64,000 nucleotides of DNA from Bacteroidota bacterium. Lineage in GTDB: Bacteria; Bacteroidota; Bacteroidia; Chitinophagales; Chitinophagaceae. Below, piece after piece: positions 16,624 through 25,003 of the stretch. The notes beneath the pieces are model-generated. The model had not been told where the DNA came from. It saw only the letters and a list, made by a program, of their open reading frames with translations, and did no database searches. Position 1 is the stretch's first letter. Each line of letters starts with the position of its first letter. The stretch covers positions 62,001 through 126,000 of the forward strand of contig JAHEFI010000009.1 in assembly GCA_024640255.1 (NCBI GenBank), written 5' to 3'. Both the position numbers and the translations under genes were made by a program.

Positions 16624-17499
16624 ATGTGGTCTATTATACAAATAGAATTATATAAAATTTATAAAAGACCAAGAACTTATATCGCTTTTGGTGCTATAGC
16701 TGCATTAATATGGGTTATACAAATGGGCTTAAAAATAGATGGAGAAGCGTATGCTGCATTTTTAATGAAGGATATTAATAATACTTTAGTAGTGGATGGT
16801 AAAGTATTGAACGGATATTTGATTTGTTATATTTTATTACAATTATTACTAGTACATGTGCCCTTATTGGTAGCATTGATCGCAGCAGATATGTTATCGG
16901 GAGAGGCTAATTTAGGTACTTTGAGATTATTATTTACCACGCCTTATAGTAGAACTCAATGGGTCTTGGCTAAATTTATAGCAGCAAGCATATACACCAT
17001 TTTATTATTGATCTGGTTGGCAGCCTTGGCCTTGTTTTTAAGTATGTTTATTTTTGGAACTGACGATTTGTTTTTAATGAAATCTAACTATGTGGTTTTG
17101 ATTGAAAGTCAAGATGTTTTCTGGAGATATGTTGGTGCATTTGTTTTTGCAAGTTTCTCTTTATTAACCGTAACAGCCTTAGGATTTTTAATGTCTAGTT
17201 TGGCTAATAACTCTATTGGGCCTATTGTGGCAACCATTAGCGCCATTGTGTTTTTCACTATTTTGAGCACATTGAATATTCCTTTGTTTAATGTAATCAA
17301 GCCTTATTTATTTACCACCCACATGAATAATTGGAAAGAGTTTTTTGATATTCAGGTAACAGATAATAATGAAGCCATTACAGGAAGTATTTTAAATATT
17401 CAAAAAATAAAAACATCTCTAATCGTATTGAGTGTACACATTATTTTGTTTGTTGGAGCAAGTGTGGTAATTATGAAAAAGAAAGATGTTTTAAGTTAA
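16624..17499 (+). CDS. ABC-2 type transporter permease
   Basis: The 291-residue membrane protein has about six hydrophobic segments. One follows a basic start (IELYKIYKRPRTYIAFG), three lie in the middle (near 75, 120 and 170) and two near the C-terminus, before a basic end (VIMKKKDVLS). The motif EANLGTLRLLFTTPYSR is characteristic of ABC-2 permeases (turnover signature GTLRLL). The start abuts the ATPase stop, and the LolA-like gene follows after four bases, so the three are likely one operon. Confidence 0.88.
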   Translation: MWSIIQIELYKIYKRPRTYIAFGAIAALIWVIQMGLKIDGEAYAAFLMKDINNTLVVDGKVLNGYLICYILLQLLLVHVPLLVALIAADMLSGEANLGTLRLLFTTPYSRTQWVLAKFIAASIYTILLLIWLAALALFLSMFIFGTDDLFLMKSNYVVLIESQDVFWRYVGAFVFASFSLLTVTALGFLMSSLANNSIGPIVATISAIVFFTILSTLNIPLFNVIKPYLFTTHMNNWKEFFDIQVTDNNEAITGSILNIQKIKTSLIVLSVHIILFVGASVVIMKKKDVLS

Positions 17500-17503
17500 T
17501 ATT

Positions 17504-18193
17504 ATGAAAGTTAAATTCATTGCTATAATTGGTCTTTTGTTGTTGGTGCAGTTAAAAAGTATTTCGCAAACCAATCCTGTTATTGAAAAAGTAAGACAGA
17601 AATTGGCCTTGGTAAACGACTATGTAGCAGAAGGAGTAATGAAGACTGATGTTTCTTTTATCAAAGCCTCTTTAGGTAAGGTGAAAGTGTATTATAAAAA
17701 ACCTAATTTAATTAAGGTAAAAAAAGATGGTGGAATATCATTATTGCCAAAAGGTGGAGTATCTATTACTATGAATTCTTTATTAAACACCAATCAATAC
17801 ATAGCTATTCCCTCTGGTAAACAAGTTTATGATGGGAAAAATTTAGAAGTTTATAAATTGGTTCCAACAGATGATCAACTAGAATGGGTTATTTCAACTT
17901 TATGGATTGATCCAACAGAATCATTGGTATACAAGACTTTTACCACTACAAAAGAAAATGGAAGCTTCGAAATTACCATGGAATATGGAGCTTATGCTGC
18001 TTATGGATTACCCTCTAAGATTATTTTTGGTTTTAATACAAAAGATTATAAACTACCCAATGGAATTACTTTAGAATTTGGGGATGAAGCGCCAATAAGC
18101 AAAGAGAAGGCAAAAAAGAATAAAAAAGGGACCATCGAAATTACTTATTCAAAGTACACTATCAACAAAGGGGTGTCTAATGCAAGCTTTTAA
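17504..18193 (+). CDS. LolA-like outer-membrane lipoprotein-sorting family protein
   Basis: A secreted 229-residue protein with signal peptide (residues 1-22, core IAIIGLLLLV, end ISQ). The body is a predicted half beta-barrel with alternating strands. VKVYYKKPNLIKVK, YIAIPSGKQVYDGKNLEVYKLVP and the Lys-rich tail resemble LolA/RseB-type lipid-binding proteins seen in Bacteroidota. The exact role is not shown. It may bind a lipid or lipoprotein handled by the ABC-2 transporter four bases upstream. Family assignment is moderate because this fold is weakly conserved. Confidence 0.6.
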   Translation: MKVKFIAIIGLLLLVQLKSISQTNPVIEKVRQKLALVNDYVAEGVMKTDVSFIKASLGKVKVYYKKPNLIKVKKDGGISLLPKGGVSITMNSLLNTNQYIAIPSGKQVYDGKNLEVYKLVPTDDQLEWVISTLWIDPTESLVYKTFTTTKENGSFEITMEYGAYAAYGLPSKIIFGFNTKDYKLPNGITLEFGDEAPISKEKAKKNKKGTIEITYSKYTINKGVSNASF

Positions 18194-18219
18194 ATAGAAA
18201 GCACTAATTTTAATAGTAG

Positions 18220-18852
18220 ATGCGCAATATCATTCTCCTATTTCTTTTAGCTTGGTTTAGTCCAACACAAAGTCAATCAGTACAATTTGCTACTGAAATG
18301 AATATAGCGGTCAAATTATTTGATGCAGCCGCTACTCCTAAAGACTATCAATCTGTTTTATTAAAATTAGACCCTATAGCAAAATCAAATACTACTGAAT
18401 GGCTTCCATTGTATTATATGTCGCTTGTTAAAAGTAGAATGTCTATGATGAAAATGGGCAACACGGATGAATTAGCCAATCAATCAATTGAGTTCATTGA
18501 TAAAGCCAAAAAGATACAAGTGAATGACGAAATACTATGTGCAGAGAGCTTGGCGTATACAGCTAAAATGTCGGTTAGCCCTTATACAAGATGGTTGAAG
18601 TATGAACATAAAATAAAAGATCCTTTAAAACTGGCTAGAAAAATTAATAAAGAAAATCCAAGAGTATATGCATTGGAAGCAAGCTTACAATATCATATGC
18701 CTGTTCTATTTGGAGGAGGTTGTACCAATGCTTACCCAGTTGCACTGCTGGCTTCAGAAAAATTAACTACTCAAAATAAATTGAGTACTATTTATTATAT
18801 GCCACATTGGGGTATTAATGTCATTAAGGAAATTACAGAAAATTGTAGATAG
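18220..18852 (+). CDS. Secreted helical protein, function unknown
   Basis: The 210-residue protein has a signal peptide (residues 1-19, IILLFLLAWFSPTQSQS) and a helical body resembling a degenerate TPR fold: residues 60-110 and 125-150 alternate helices rich in Ala, Leu and Lys. VLFGGGCTNAYPVALLASEKL is a pattern I associate with secreted Bacteroidota TPR-like proteins. It lies 26 bases after the LolA-like gene, in the same direction, possibly in the same export unit. Its end is two bases from convergent pdxA. Confidence 0.6.
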   Translation: MRNIILLFLLAWFSPTQSQSVQFATEMNIAVKLFDAAATPKDYQSVLLKLDPIAKSNTTEWLPLYYMSLVKSRMSMMKMGNTDELANQSIEFIDKAKKIQVNDEILCAESLAYTAKMSVSPYTRWLKYEHKIKDPLKLARKINKENPRVYALEASLQYHMPVLFGGGCTNAYPVALLASEKLTTQNKLSTIYYMPHWGINVIKEITENCR

Positions 18853-18854
18853 TA

Positions 18855-19943
18855 CTAAGCTTCTTCTAATCTTTCGTCAACTGCTCCAGCAAACATTCTA
18901 GCACTCATTTTCTTTAGTGGATTCAATCGCATGTCATGATAACCTTGTCTAGCATGAATAATTCTCACACATTCAAAAATGCTTGCAGTAAATGAGCTAG
19001 CGTCTGCTTTATTCTTTCCAGCAATATCAAATGCGGTTCCATGATCTGGACTAGTGCGAACAATAGGAAGGCCAGCCGTAAAATTCACGCCTTCTCCAAA
19101 AGCCAATGATTTAAATGGAATCAAACCTTGGTCATGGTACATAGCTAATACCCCATCAAATTTTTCATGAGCACCTCTTGCGAAAAAGGCATCTGCAGAA
19201 TAAGGGCCAAATACTAAAATGTTTTGCTTGCTTTCTTTGATAGCTGGTTTAATAATTTCTATTTCTTCTTTGCCAATTAAACCTTCATCACCTGCATGAG
19301 GGTTTAAAGCTAATACAGCAATACGAGGTTTATCTATTCCAAAATCTTTTTGCAAACTACTATTTAAGATGGCTAACTTCTGTTTGATTTTATCTTTAGT
19401 GATATGTTTAGCAATTTCACCAATGGTAACGTGTTCAGTAACCAATGCCATTCTTAAATTTTCTGCCACTAATAACATTAGGTTTTCGGTGTTGCCAAAA
19501 GCATGTTGCAAATAAGGAGTATGTCCACTAAAATTAAAAGCGTCTGATTGAATATTTTTTTTGTGAATAGGAGCAGTCACTATTCCATCAATGCTATTAT
19601 TTTTTAATGACTCCACTGCTTTTTCTAAAGAGATTAAAGCATATTTACCACCAGTAGCAGTTAATTCCCCTGGAGTTATTTCCACTTCTTCTTCCCAACA
19701 ATTGAAAACATTCACTTGTTTTGGGTTAAGTTTTTGCATGTCGTTGATTACAGCAAAGCTCAAATTAAATTCAGGCAAACCTTTTCTATAAAAATTGACA
19801 GATTTATTGTTGGCAAAAACAACAGGAATCATGAAATCAAGTATTCTGCTATCAGACAAGGATTTAATGATTAATTCCAAGCCAATGCCATTTAAGTCGC
19901 CACATGTAAAGCCAATAATCGGTTTTCTGATCTCAGTACTCAT
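18855..19943 (-). CDS. pdxA: 4-hydroxythreonine-4-phosphate dehydrogenase
   Basis: PdxA oxidises 4-phosphohydroxy-threonine in the DXP-dependent pyridoxal-phosphate pathway. The 362-residue protein shows the family motifs GDLNGIGLELI near the start, FSGHTPYL, a metal-site HDQGLIPFK and VRTSPDHGTAFDIAGK towards the end. Start is ATG at 19943. No other vitamin B6 gene is adjacent. It diverges from rsmA, with 50 bases between the two starts. Confidence 0.94.
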   Translation of the reverse strand: MSTEIRKPIIGFTCGDLNGIGLELIIKSLSDSRILDFMIPVVFANNKSVNFYRKGLPEFNLSFAVINDMQKLNPKQVNVFNCWEEEVEITPGELTATGGKYALISLEKAVESLKNNSIDGIVTAPIHKKNIQSDAFNFSGHTPYLQHAFGNTENLMLLVAENLRMALVTEHVTIGEIAKHITKDKIKQKLAILNSSLQKDFGIDKPRIAVLALNPHAGDEGLIGKEEIEIIKPAIKESKQNILVFGPYSADAFFARGAHEKFDGVLAMYHDQGLIPFKSLAFGEGVNFTAGLPIVRTSPDHGTAFDIAGKNKADASSFTASIFECVRIIHARQGYHDMRLNPLKKMSARMFAGAVDERLEEA

Positions 19944-19981
19944 ATCCTATTGATTAGGCTGTAAAAGTACGCACAAAAACC

Positions 19982-19989
19982 TAACTTTG
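19982..19989 (+). promoter_or_regulatory. -7 box of rsmA
   Basis: TAACTTTG matches TAnnTTTG and ends four bases before the rsmA ATG. Transcription would start at or within a few bases of the start codon, giving a leaderless or nearly leaderless mRNA. No clear TTTG is seen 19-21 bases upstream. Confidence 0.5.
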
Positions 19990-19993
19990 CTAC

Positions 19994-20755
19994 ATGCAAT
20001 ACACACTTAAAAAGTCGCTCGGTCAGCATTTTCTAATAGATAAGACCGTATGTGAAAAAATACGAGCAGTATTGTTGGAACAGCCCATTGAGCAATTGGT
20101 AGAAGTAGGGCCAGGAGCGGGGGCATTAACTGAGTTCATTTACAAAATACCTACTGGGGCTTATAAGGCAATAGAATTAGATACAGAGAAAGTAAATTAT
20201 TTATTACATGCCTATCCGGATTTAGCGGGCAAATTGATCAATGAAGATTTTTTAGAAACGGCTATTCCTTTTGAAGGGCCTTTTGTATTGGTAGGTAATT
20301 TCCCTTACAATATTTCTACTCAAATTGTATTTAAGGTATTAGATTGGAAAGATCAAGTACCTATGATGGTGGGTATGTTTCAAAAAGAAGTTGCTGAAAG
20401 AATTGCAGCAAAACCTCATTCAAAAGCTTATGGTATATTAAGTGTTTTGGCACAAGCATTTTATGAAGTGACTTATTTATTTGATGTACCACCTGCTGCA
20501 TTTAATCCGCCTCCAAAAGTAGATAGTGGAGTGATTATGTTTAAAAGAAAAGCGCAATATCCGGCAATGGCTTCGGAGAAAAGTTTTTATCATATAGTCA
20601 AAATGGCTTTTGGGCAAAGAAGAAAAATGCTTCGTAATCCTTTGAAGCCTTATTTCACTCCAGCACAACTAGAAGATCCTATATTTACCAAGAGGGCAGA
20701 AAATCTAAGCTTTGAAGACTATGCTGCACTTACTTTTAAAATGCATAACCCTTAA
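19994..20755 (+). CDS. rsmA: 16S rRNA dimethyladenosine transferase (KsgA)
   Basis: RsmA dimethylates the two adjacent adenosines near the 3' end of 16S rRNA during 30S assembly. The 253 residues open with KKSLGQHFLID, then the SAM motif EVGPGAGALTEF, the catalytic loop VGNFPYNIST and the late motif FGQRRKMLRNPL. The predicted ATG at 19994 is supported by the family N-terminus, even though the -7 box is only four bases away. A 2-hydroxyacid dehydrogenase follows after six bases. Confidence 0.95.
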   Translation: MQYTLKKSLGQHFLIDKTVCEKIRAVLLEQPIEQLVEVGPGAGALTEFIYKIPTGAYKAIELDTEKVNYLLHAYPDLAGKLINEDFLETAIPFEGPFVLVGNFPYNISTQIVFKVLDWKDQVPMMVGMFQKEVAERIAAKPHSKAYGILSVLAQAFYEVTYLFDVPPAAFNPPPKVDSGVIMFKRKAQYPAMASEKSFYHIVKMAFGQRRKMLRNPLKPYFTPAQLEDPIFTKRAENLSFEDYAALTFKMHNP

Positions 20756-20761
20756 TTGACT

Positions 20762-21691
20762 ATGTCAGTAAAAGTCATCATTACAGCGCCAGTTCATCCA
20801 TTCTTTATGGAAACCCTTTCTAGTAAAGGGTTTGAATGTATTTATGAACCTGCTATTTCTTACCAAGCTTTAGCTGAAATCATAGGGGATGCTACGGGAT
20901 TGATAGTTACTACCAGATTAAAAATAGATGCAGCAATATTGGACAAAGCAACACAATTAAAGTGGATTGGTAGATTGGGAAGTGGAATGGAATTAATTGA
21001 CACAGTATACGCAACAACAAAAGGTATTCAATGTGTTTCTAGTCCCGAGGGGAATCGAACCACTGTGGGTGAACATAGTTTGGGTTTATTATTAAGTTTA
21101 ATGAATAGAATTAATCGTTCTTTCACTGAAATTAAAGAAGGAAAATGGATAAGAGATGCAAACAGAGCAGATGAACTTACAGGAAAAACGGTTGGCATAA
21201 TTGGTTATGGAAATACGGGTACTGCATTTGCTAAAGTATTATCTGGATTTGATGTGCAAATTTTAGCACATGATTTACTACCTATCCAATCAACCAATCC
21301 ATCTATAAAAGCAGCTACATTGGATGAGATACAAGAAAAAGCAGATGTCATTAGTTTGCATTTACCGCTTACCGATCTAACCTATCATTATGCCAATGAA
21401 GCTTTTTTTAGTGGACTAAAAAAGCAACCATATTTTATTAGTACTTGTAGAGGGCAGGTTACCCATACGGGGGCTTTGTTAAAAGCGCTTCAAAATCAAT
21501 CAATTAGAGCAGCTGGCCTGGATGTGTTAGAAAACGAAAACCTGGCCACCTATTCTCCTGAAGAAAAAGAGCAATTGAACCAGTTAATAGCCCTTCCACA
21601 ATGCATTCTAACCCCCCATATTGCTGGTTATAGCCATGAAGCTTACCGCAGAATGGCCGAAGTGGTACTGCAAAAATTAGGCATCATTTAA
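20762..21691 (+). CDS. D-2-hydroxyacid dehydrogenase (NAD-dependent)
   Basis: This 309-residue protein belongs to the phosphoglycerate/lactate dehydrogenase family. The NAD fold has GIIGYGNTG. The catalytic trio is visible as Arg in STCRGQV, Glu in LDVLENE and His in TPHIAG. It could be SerA-like, but it lacks a C-terminal ACT domain, and substrate cannot be fixed from sequence. I chose the ATG at 20762; an in-frame TTG at 20756 directly after the rsmA stop is less likely. A terminator-like hairpin follows. Confidence 0.88.
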   Translation: MSVKVIITAPVHPFFMETLSSKGFECIYEPAISYQALAEIIGDATGLIVTTRLKIDAAILDKATQLKWIGRLGSGMELIDTVYATTKGIQCVSSPEGNRTTVGEHSLGLLLSLMNRINRSFTEIKEGKWIRDANRADELTGKTVGIIGYGNTGTAFAKVLSGFDVQILAHDLLPIQSTNPSIKAATLDEIQEKADVISLHLPLTDLTYHYANEAFFSGLKKQPYFISTCRGQVTHTGALLKALQNQSIRAAGLDVLENENLATYSPEEKEQLNQLIALPQCILTPHIAGYSHEAYRRMAEVVLQKLGII

Positions 21692-21702
21692 GCAATTTTT
21701 TA

Positions 21703-21710
21703 TATATTTG
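21703..21710 (+). promoter_or_regulatory. Possible -7 box for greA
   Basis: TATATTTG matches TAnnTTTG and lies just upstream of a strong hairpin. If used, the transcript would begin near 21716 and the hairpin would form its first bases. No matching TTTG is visible 19-21 bases upstream. Confidence 0.4.
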
Positions 21711-21717
21711 TGTACTG

Positions 21718-21751
21718 CAACGCTACAATTATGTGGCGTTGTATTTTTTTT
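21718..21751 (+). terminator. Strong hairpin with U run before greA
   Basis: CAACGCTACA (21718-21727) and TGTGGCGTTG (21732-21741) form a 10-pair stem (one U-G) with loop ATTA, followed by TATTTTTTTT. It could terminate the rsmA/dehydrogenase transcript, or it could be a hairpin at the very 5' end of the greA mRNA. Confidence 0.8.
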
Positions 21752-21770
21752 ATAGACAAAACAGAAGGAT

Positions 21771-22247
21771 ATGAGTGAAATTAATGCTTACGTAACCCAG
21801 GAGACATTTGACAAAATGCGTGAAGAGCTTCATAAGCTAAAATCAGTAGATCGTCCTGCTGCCTCTAAAGCCATTGCAGAAGCTAGAGAAAAAGGAGACT
21901 TAAAAGAGAATGCTGAATATGATTCCGCTAAAGAAGCGCAAGGAATGTTAGAAGCTAAAATCAAACAATTAGAAGCAACAATATCTAATGCTAAAATTGT
22001 AGACACTAGTACCATTGATACAAGTAAAGTAACTATTTTAACTAAAGTAACTATTACCAATGTAGCTACTAATAAAACCATCACTTATCAAATTGTGGGA
22101 GAAAAAGAAGCTGATTTAAAAGCAGCTAAAATATCTGCTACTTCGCCCATTGGAAAAGGATTATTAGGTAAAAAAGTAGGAGAGATTGCCGAAGTGCAAG
22201 CGCCTAATGGTACCATGAAATTCAAGATAGACAATATCACTATTTAA
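21771..22247 (+). CDS. greA: Transcription elongation factor GreA
   Basis: GreA rescues backtracked RNA polymerase by stimulating transcript cleavage. The 158 residues have the N-terminal coiled coil with its acidic tip (GDLKENAEYDSAKEAQG) and a C-terminal FKBP-like domain with SPIGKGLLGKKVGE. The ATG at 21771 is preceded by AGAAGGA, an unusually good Shine-Dalgarno-like sequence for this genome. The HIT gene follows after three bases. Confidence 0.97.
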   Translation: MSEINAYVTQETFDKMREELHKLKSVDRPAASKAIAEAREKGDLKENAEYDSAKEAQGMLEAKIKQLEATISNAKIVDTSTIDTSKVTILTKVTITNVATNKTITYQIVGEKEADLKAAKISATSPIGKGLLGKKVGEIAEVQAPNGTMKFKIDNITI

Positions 22248-22250
22248 TAC

Positions 22251-22640
22251 ATGACTATTTTTTCTAAAATCATAGCAGGAGAGATTCCATCATATAAAAT
22301 TGCGGAGTCAGAAATGTTTTATGCTTTTTTAGATATTTTCCCTTTGCAAAAAGGACATGTATTAGTGGTGCCGAAAATAGAGATCGATAAAGTTTTCGAC
22401 TTACCAACTACCTATTTATCAGACCTATTGGTTTTTGCGCAACCTATTGCCCAAGCTATTGAAAAAAGTTTTTCTTGTAACAGAGTGAGTATGGTTACAG
22501 TTGGATTAGAAGTACCACATGCTCATTTGCATTTGATTCCCATTAATGAGGCAAAAGATATTGATTTTGCACAACCTAAATTGAGTTTTACTGTTGAAGA
22601 ATTCAAGGAAATTCAAGCGAGTATTCTTCAGCATTTATAA
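22251..22640 (+). CDS. HIT family hydrolase
   Basis: The 129-residue protein is a histidine-triad nucleotide hydrolase or transferase (HINT/Fhit-like). It starts MTIFSKIIAGEIPSYKI, typical of the family, and has the triad HAHLHLIP near residue 90. The physiological substrate in bacteria is uncertain. It is co-directional with greA, three bases away, and converges on ruvC with five bases between the stops. Confidence 0.93.
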   Translation: MTIFSKIIAGEIPSYKIAESEMFYAFLDIFPLQKGHVLVVPKIEIDKVFDLPTTYLSDLLVFAQPIAQAIEKSFSCNRVSMVTVGLEVPHAHLHLIPINEAKDIDFAQPKLSFTVEEFKEIQASILQHL

Positions 22641-22645
22641 TCAGC

Positions 22646-23233
22646 TTATTTTTTCTGAACGCGTTCAGGATTTTTTGCAATGAAGCTGTTCCAGCTATTC
22701 GTTTTTTTGGCAGATTTTTTACCCTTTACCACTTTATTTTTAGGAATCACTAAGCCTCTTGTTTGTTGGTGATGACATAAGGCAACCGCTAGCGCATCAG
22801 TAGCATCATAATACTTGGGTTGCTTTTTGATATCAAAAACGCGTTCTAGCATTTTCCAGATCATTTCTTTGTCTGCATTTCCATTACCTGTTATAGCTTG
22901 CTTCACTTTTTTAGGAGCATATTCTGCAACAGGCAATTCATAATGCATAGCAGCAGCAATAGCAACACCTTGGGCTCTACCCAATTTTAGCATACTTTGT
23001 ATATTCTTACCAAAAAAGGGTGCTTCAATGGCAAATTCGGTGGGGTGATGTTTTTCAATCAGTTCAATGATTTTTGCATGAATCATTTGAAGTCTAGCAT
23101 AGATATCTTTTTCTTTGGTAAGCTTCAATACATCCATTTCTATTAAGCTTGGTTGTGCACCTCCTTTTAATAGGGCAAATCCAAGTATTTGAGTGCCTGG
23201 ATCAATTCCAAGAATGATAGGTGTAGTAGACAT
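22646..23233 (-). CDS. ruvC: Crossover junction endodeoxyribonuclease RuvC
   Basis: RuvC cuts Holliday junctions after RuvAB branch migration. From the ATG at 23233 the protein is 195 residues and starts MSTTPIILGIDPGT with catalytic Asp11. Glu70 lies in AIEAPFF, and the final acidic pair is in YDATDALAVALCHH. The C-terminal 30 residues are a Lys-rich extension (KGKKSAKKTN). An upstream in-frame ATG at 23257 would add eight residues without family support. ruvB is 11 kb away in this window. Confidence 0.93.
   Translation of the reverse strand: MSTTPIILGIDPGTQILGFALLKGGAQPSLIEMDVLKLTKEKDIYARLQMIHAKIIELIEKHHPTEFAIEAPFFGKNIQSMLKLGRAQGVAIAAAMHYELPVAEYAPKKVKQAITGNGNADKEMIWKMLERVFDIKKQPKYYDATDALAVALCHHQQTRGLVIPKNKVVKGKKSAKKTNSWNSFIAKNPERVQKK
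22655..22676 (+). terminator. Possible terminator of greA-HIT located inside the ruvC 3' end
   Basis: The 14-base palindrome CTGAACGCGTTCAG (22655-22668) is followed by GATTTTTT on the plus strand. It would form a 5-pair stem with loop CGCG and a U run, 15 bases after the HIT stop. It is also the coding sequence of the last residues of RuvC on the other strand. Confidence 0.45.
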
Positions 23234-23281
23234 GTACAATAAAGTTACATATATCATATCAATTTCCGAACTTTGTAGCCT

Positions 23282-24199
23282 ATGTTATCAACCACAACAA
23301 ATCGTCTTATTGCATTAGGTAAAAAAGGAGTGGGTTTTTTTTTATTTATTATCTGTAGTGTTGCTATATATAGAGAAGTGGGCACTAATGCTAATATTAC
23401 ACAATATGGAGATCAAATAAGAGTACAATTTGAAAAAATTGCAGTGTATCAATGGGCTTTTTTATTTTTCCTCATGCTGATTAATTTTTTAGTGGAATCT
23501 TATAAATGGAAAATTGTACTAAAATCCGAAACCTCTATTAGTATTTTCACTGCATTAAAAAGTGTTTTTGTTGGACAAGCATTTGCATTTTACACCCCCA
23601 ACAGAATTGGAGAGTATGTTGGCAGAACAATGATGTTGGAAACGGAAAATAAAATTATTGCTATTGGAAGAATGGCTTGGGCATCTTATGCTCAAATGAT
23701 TGTAACGATCATTATGGGTGCCATAGCTATTTATATCAATCCACCGTTCCTTGCTTGGTTAAGATGGGCTACGCCATTGTTGTTAATTTTTGCCTTGATT
23801 GTCTATTTCCATAAAGTTACTTTTTCCGGCATTTTAAAATCCTTTAATTTCTTACAAATAGAATCTGCTGTTAAGAGAAAATTATTAGCACTTTCATTTC
23901 TAAGGTATAGCGTGTATTTAATGCAATATACCTGGGCAGCATATATTTTAAATATACCTATTCCCTATATGGTTCTTTGGGTGGCACTTGCCGTGATGTT
24001 TTTGAGTTTAAGTATTGTGCCAACCATTAGTATCACCGAATTAGTCATAAGAGGTCAGTTAATATTATTACTTTTATCTCCATGGTATCATAATAGTTTA
24101 ATGTTAATCTGTTTGTCTACCATTATATGGGCTGTTAATTTTTTGTTACCTGCCATAATAGGTGCTTTTTTATTATTGGGTTTTAGATTAAAGCAATAA
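23282..24199 (+). CDS. Membrane protein of the lysylphosphatidylglycerol synthase TM/flippase-like family
   Basis: The 305 residues form seven or eight predicted membrane helices. The family pattern includes ESYKWKIVL after the second helix, the FYTPNRIGEYVGR loop (a well conserved PnRiGE motif) and SITELVIRG near the C-terminus. The domain occurs in MprF and in many standalone proteins of unknown substrate. No aminoacyl-transferase domain is attached, so lipid lysylation is not implied. The DUF3108 gene follows after 15 bases. Confidence 0.78.
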   Translation: MLSTTTNRLIALGKKGVGFFLFIICSVAIYREVGTNANITQYGDQIRVQFEKIAVYQWAFLFFLMLINFLVESYKWKIVLKSETSISIFTALKSVFVGQAFAFYTPNRIGEYVGRTMMLETENKIIAIGRMAWASYAQMIVTIIMGAIAIYINPPFLAWLRWATPLLLIFALIVYFHKVTFSGILKSFNFLQIESAVKRKLLALSFLRYSVYLMQYTWAAYILNIPIPYMVLWVALAVMFLSLSIVPTISITELVIRGQLILLLLSPWYHNSLMLICLSTIIWAVNFLLPAIIGAFLLLGFRLKQ

Positions 24200-24214
24200 T
24201 TTTATTTAATCCCC

Positions 24215-25003
24215 ATGATACTTATACAACTACTTTTTATTTTAAGCTCTTTATTTAAGCCTGCAGATAATAATATTTGTAGACAACCTAATACCTCTTT
24301 CAAAGATGGAGAGAAAATAAAGTATAGTATCTATTACAATGTTATTGGGATATATGTAAATGCAGGCAAAGCAGAGTTTAGCACACAATTAGGTAATTTC
24401 GAAGGGAAGGACACTTATACTTTTACAGCCATTGGTAAGTCCAATAGTAGGTATGATTGGATTTTTAAAGTAAGAGATGTGTATGAATCTATTGTGGATA
24501 CAAAAACATTATTGCCTTATCAGTTTACTAGAAAAATCAATGAAGGTAGTTTTCACCAAACTGATTTAATTAGTTTCAATCAAAAAGCCAGAACAGCTAA
24601 TACCTATGGGCAAACCTATGCAACTTCTGATTGTACCTATGATGTAATCAGTGCTATTTATGCGGCTAGAAATATCAATTATGATAATTTAGAACCTAAC
24701 GAGAAAGTGTATTTAAATTTCTTTCTCGATAAAGAACTATATCCTTCTTATTTTAAGTATTTAGGAAAAGAAGAAATCACTACCCAATATGGTACTTTCA
24801 AAGCCATTAAATTAGCTCCCTTATTGGTGAAAGGCACCATGTTCAAAGGAGGAGAGCAAATGACTATTTGGGTAACGGATGATGCCAATCATATTCCAGT
24901 AAGAATTCAAACTCCCATTATTGTAGGGAATATCAAAGTAGATATGGTGGGCTATGAAAACCTAAGACACCCTTTAAATTCTCTGATTGAATTAGTCCAA
25001 TAA
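24215..25003 (+). CDS. DUF3108 domain protein, secreted
   Basis: The 262-residue protein starts with a hydrophobic segment that is probably a signal peptide (residues 1-16, LIQLLFILSSLF). It then shows the DUF3108 pattern: FKDGEKIKYSIYYNVIGIYVNAGKAEFS, a region around SNSRYDWIFKVRDVYESIVD and LLPYQFTRKINEGSF. The fold is probably a beta-rich periplasmic or outer-membrane domain of unknown function. Its 3' end overlaps the convergent metallo-hydrolase gene by 12 bases. Confidence 0.8.
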   Translation: MILIQLLFILSSLFKPADNNICRQPNTSFKDGEKIKYSIYYNVIGIYVNAGKAEFSTQLGNFEGKDTYTFTAIGKSNSRYDWIFKVRDVYESIVDTKTLLPYQFTRKINEGSFHQTDLISFNQKARTANTYGQTYATSDCTYDVISAIYAARNINYDNLEPNEKVYLNFFLDKELYPSYFKYLGKEEITTQYGTFKAIKLAPLLVKGTMFKGGEQMTIWVTDDANHIPVRIQTPIIVGNIKVDMVGYENLRHPLNSLIELVQ

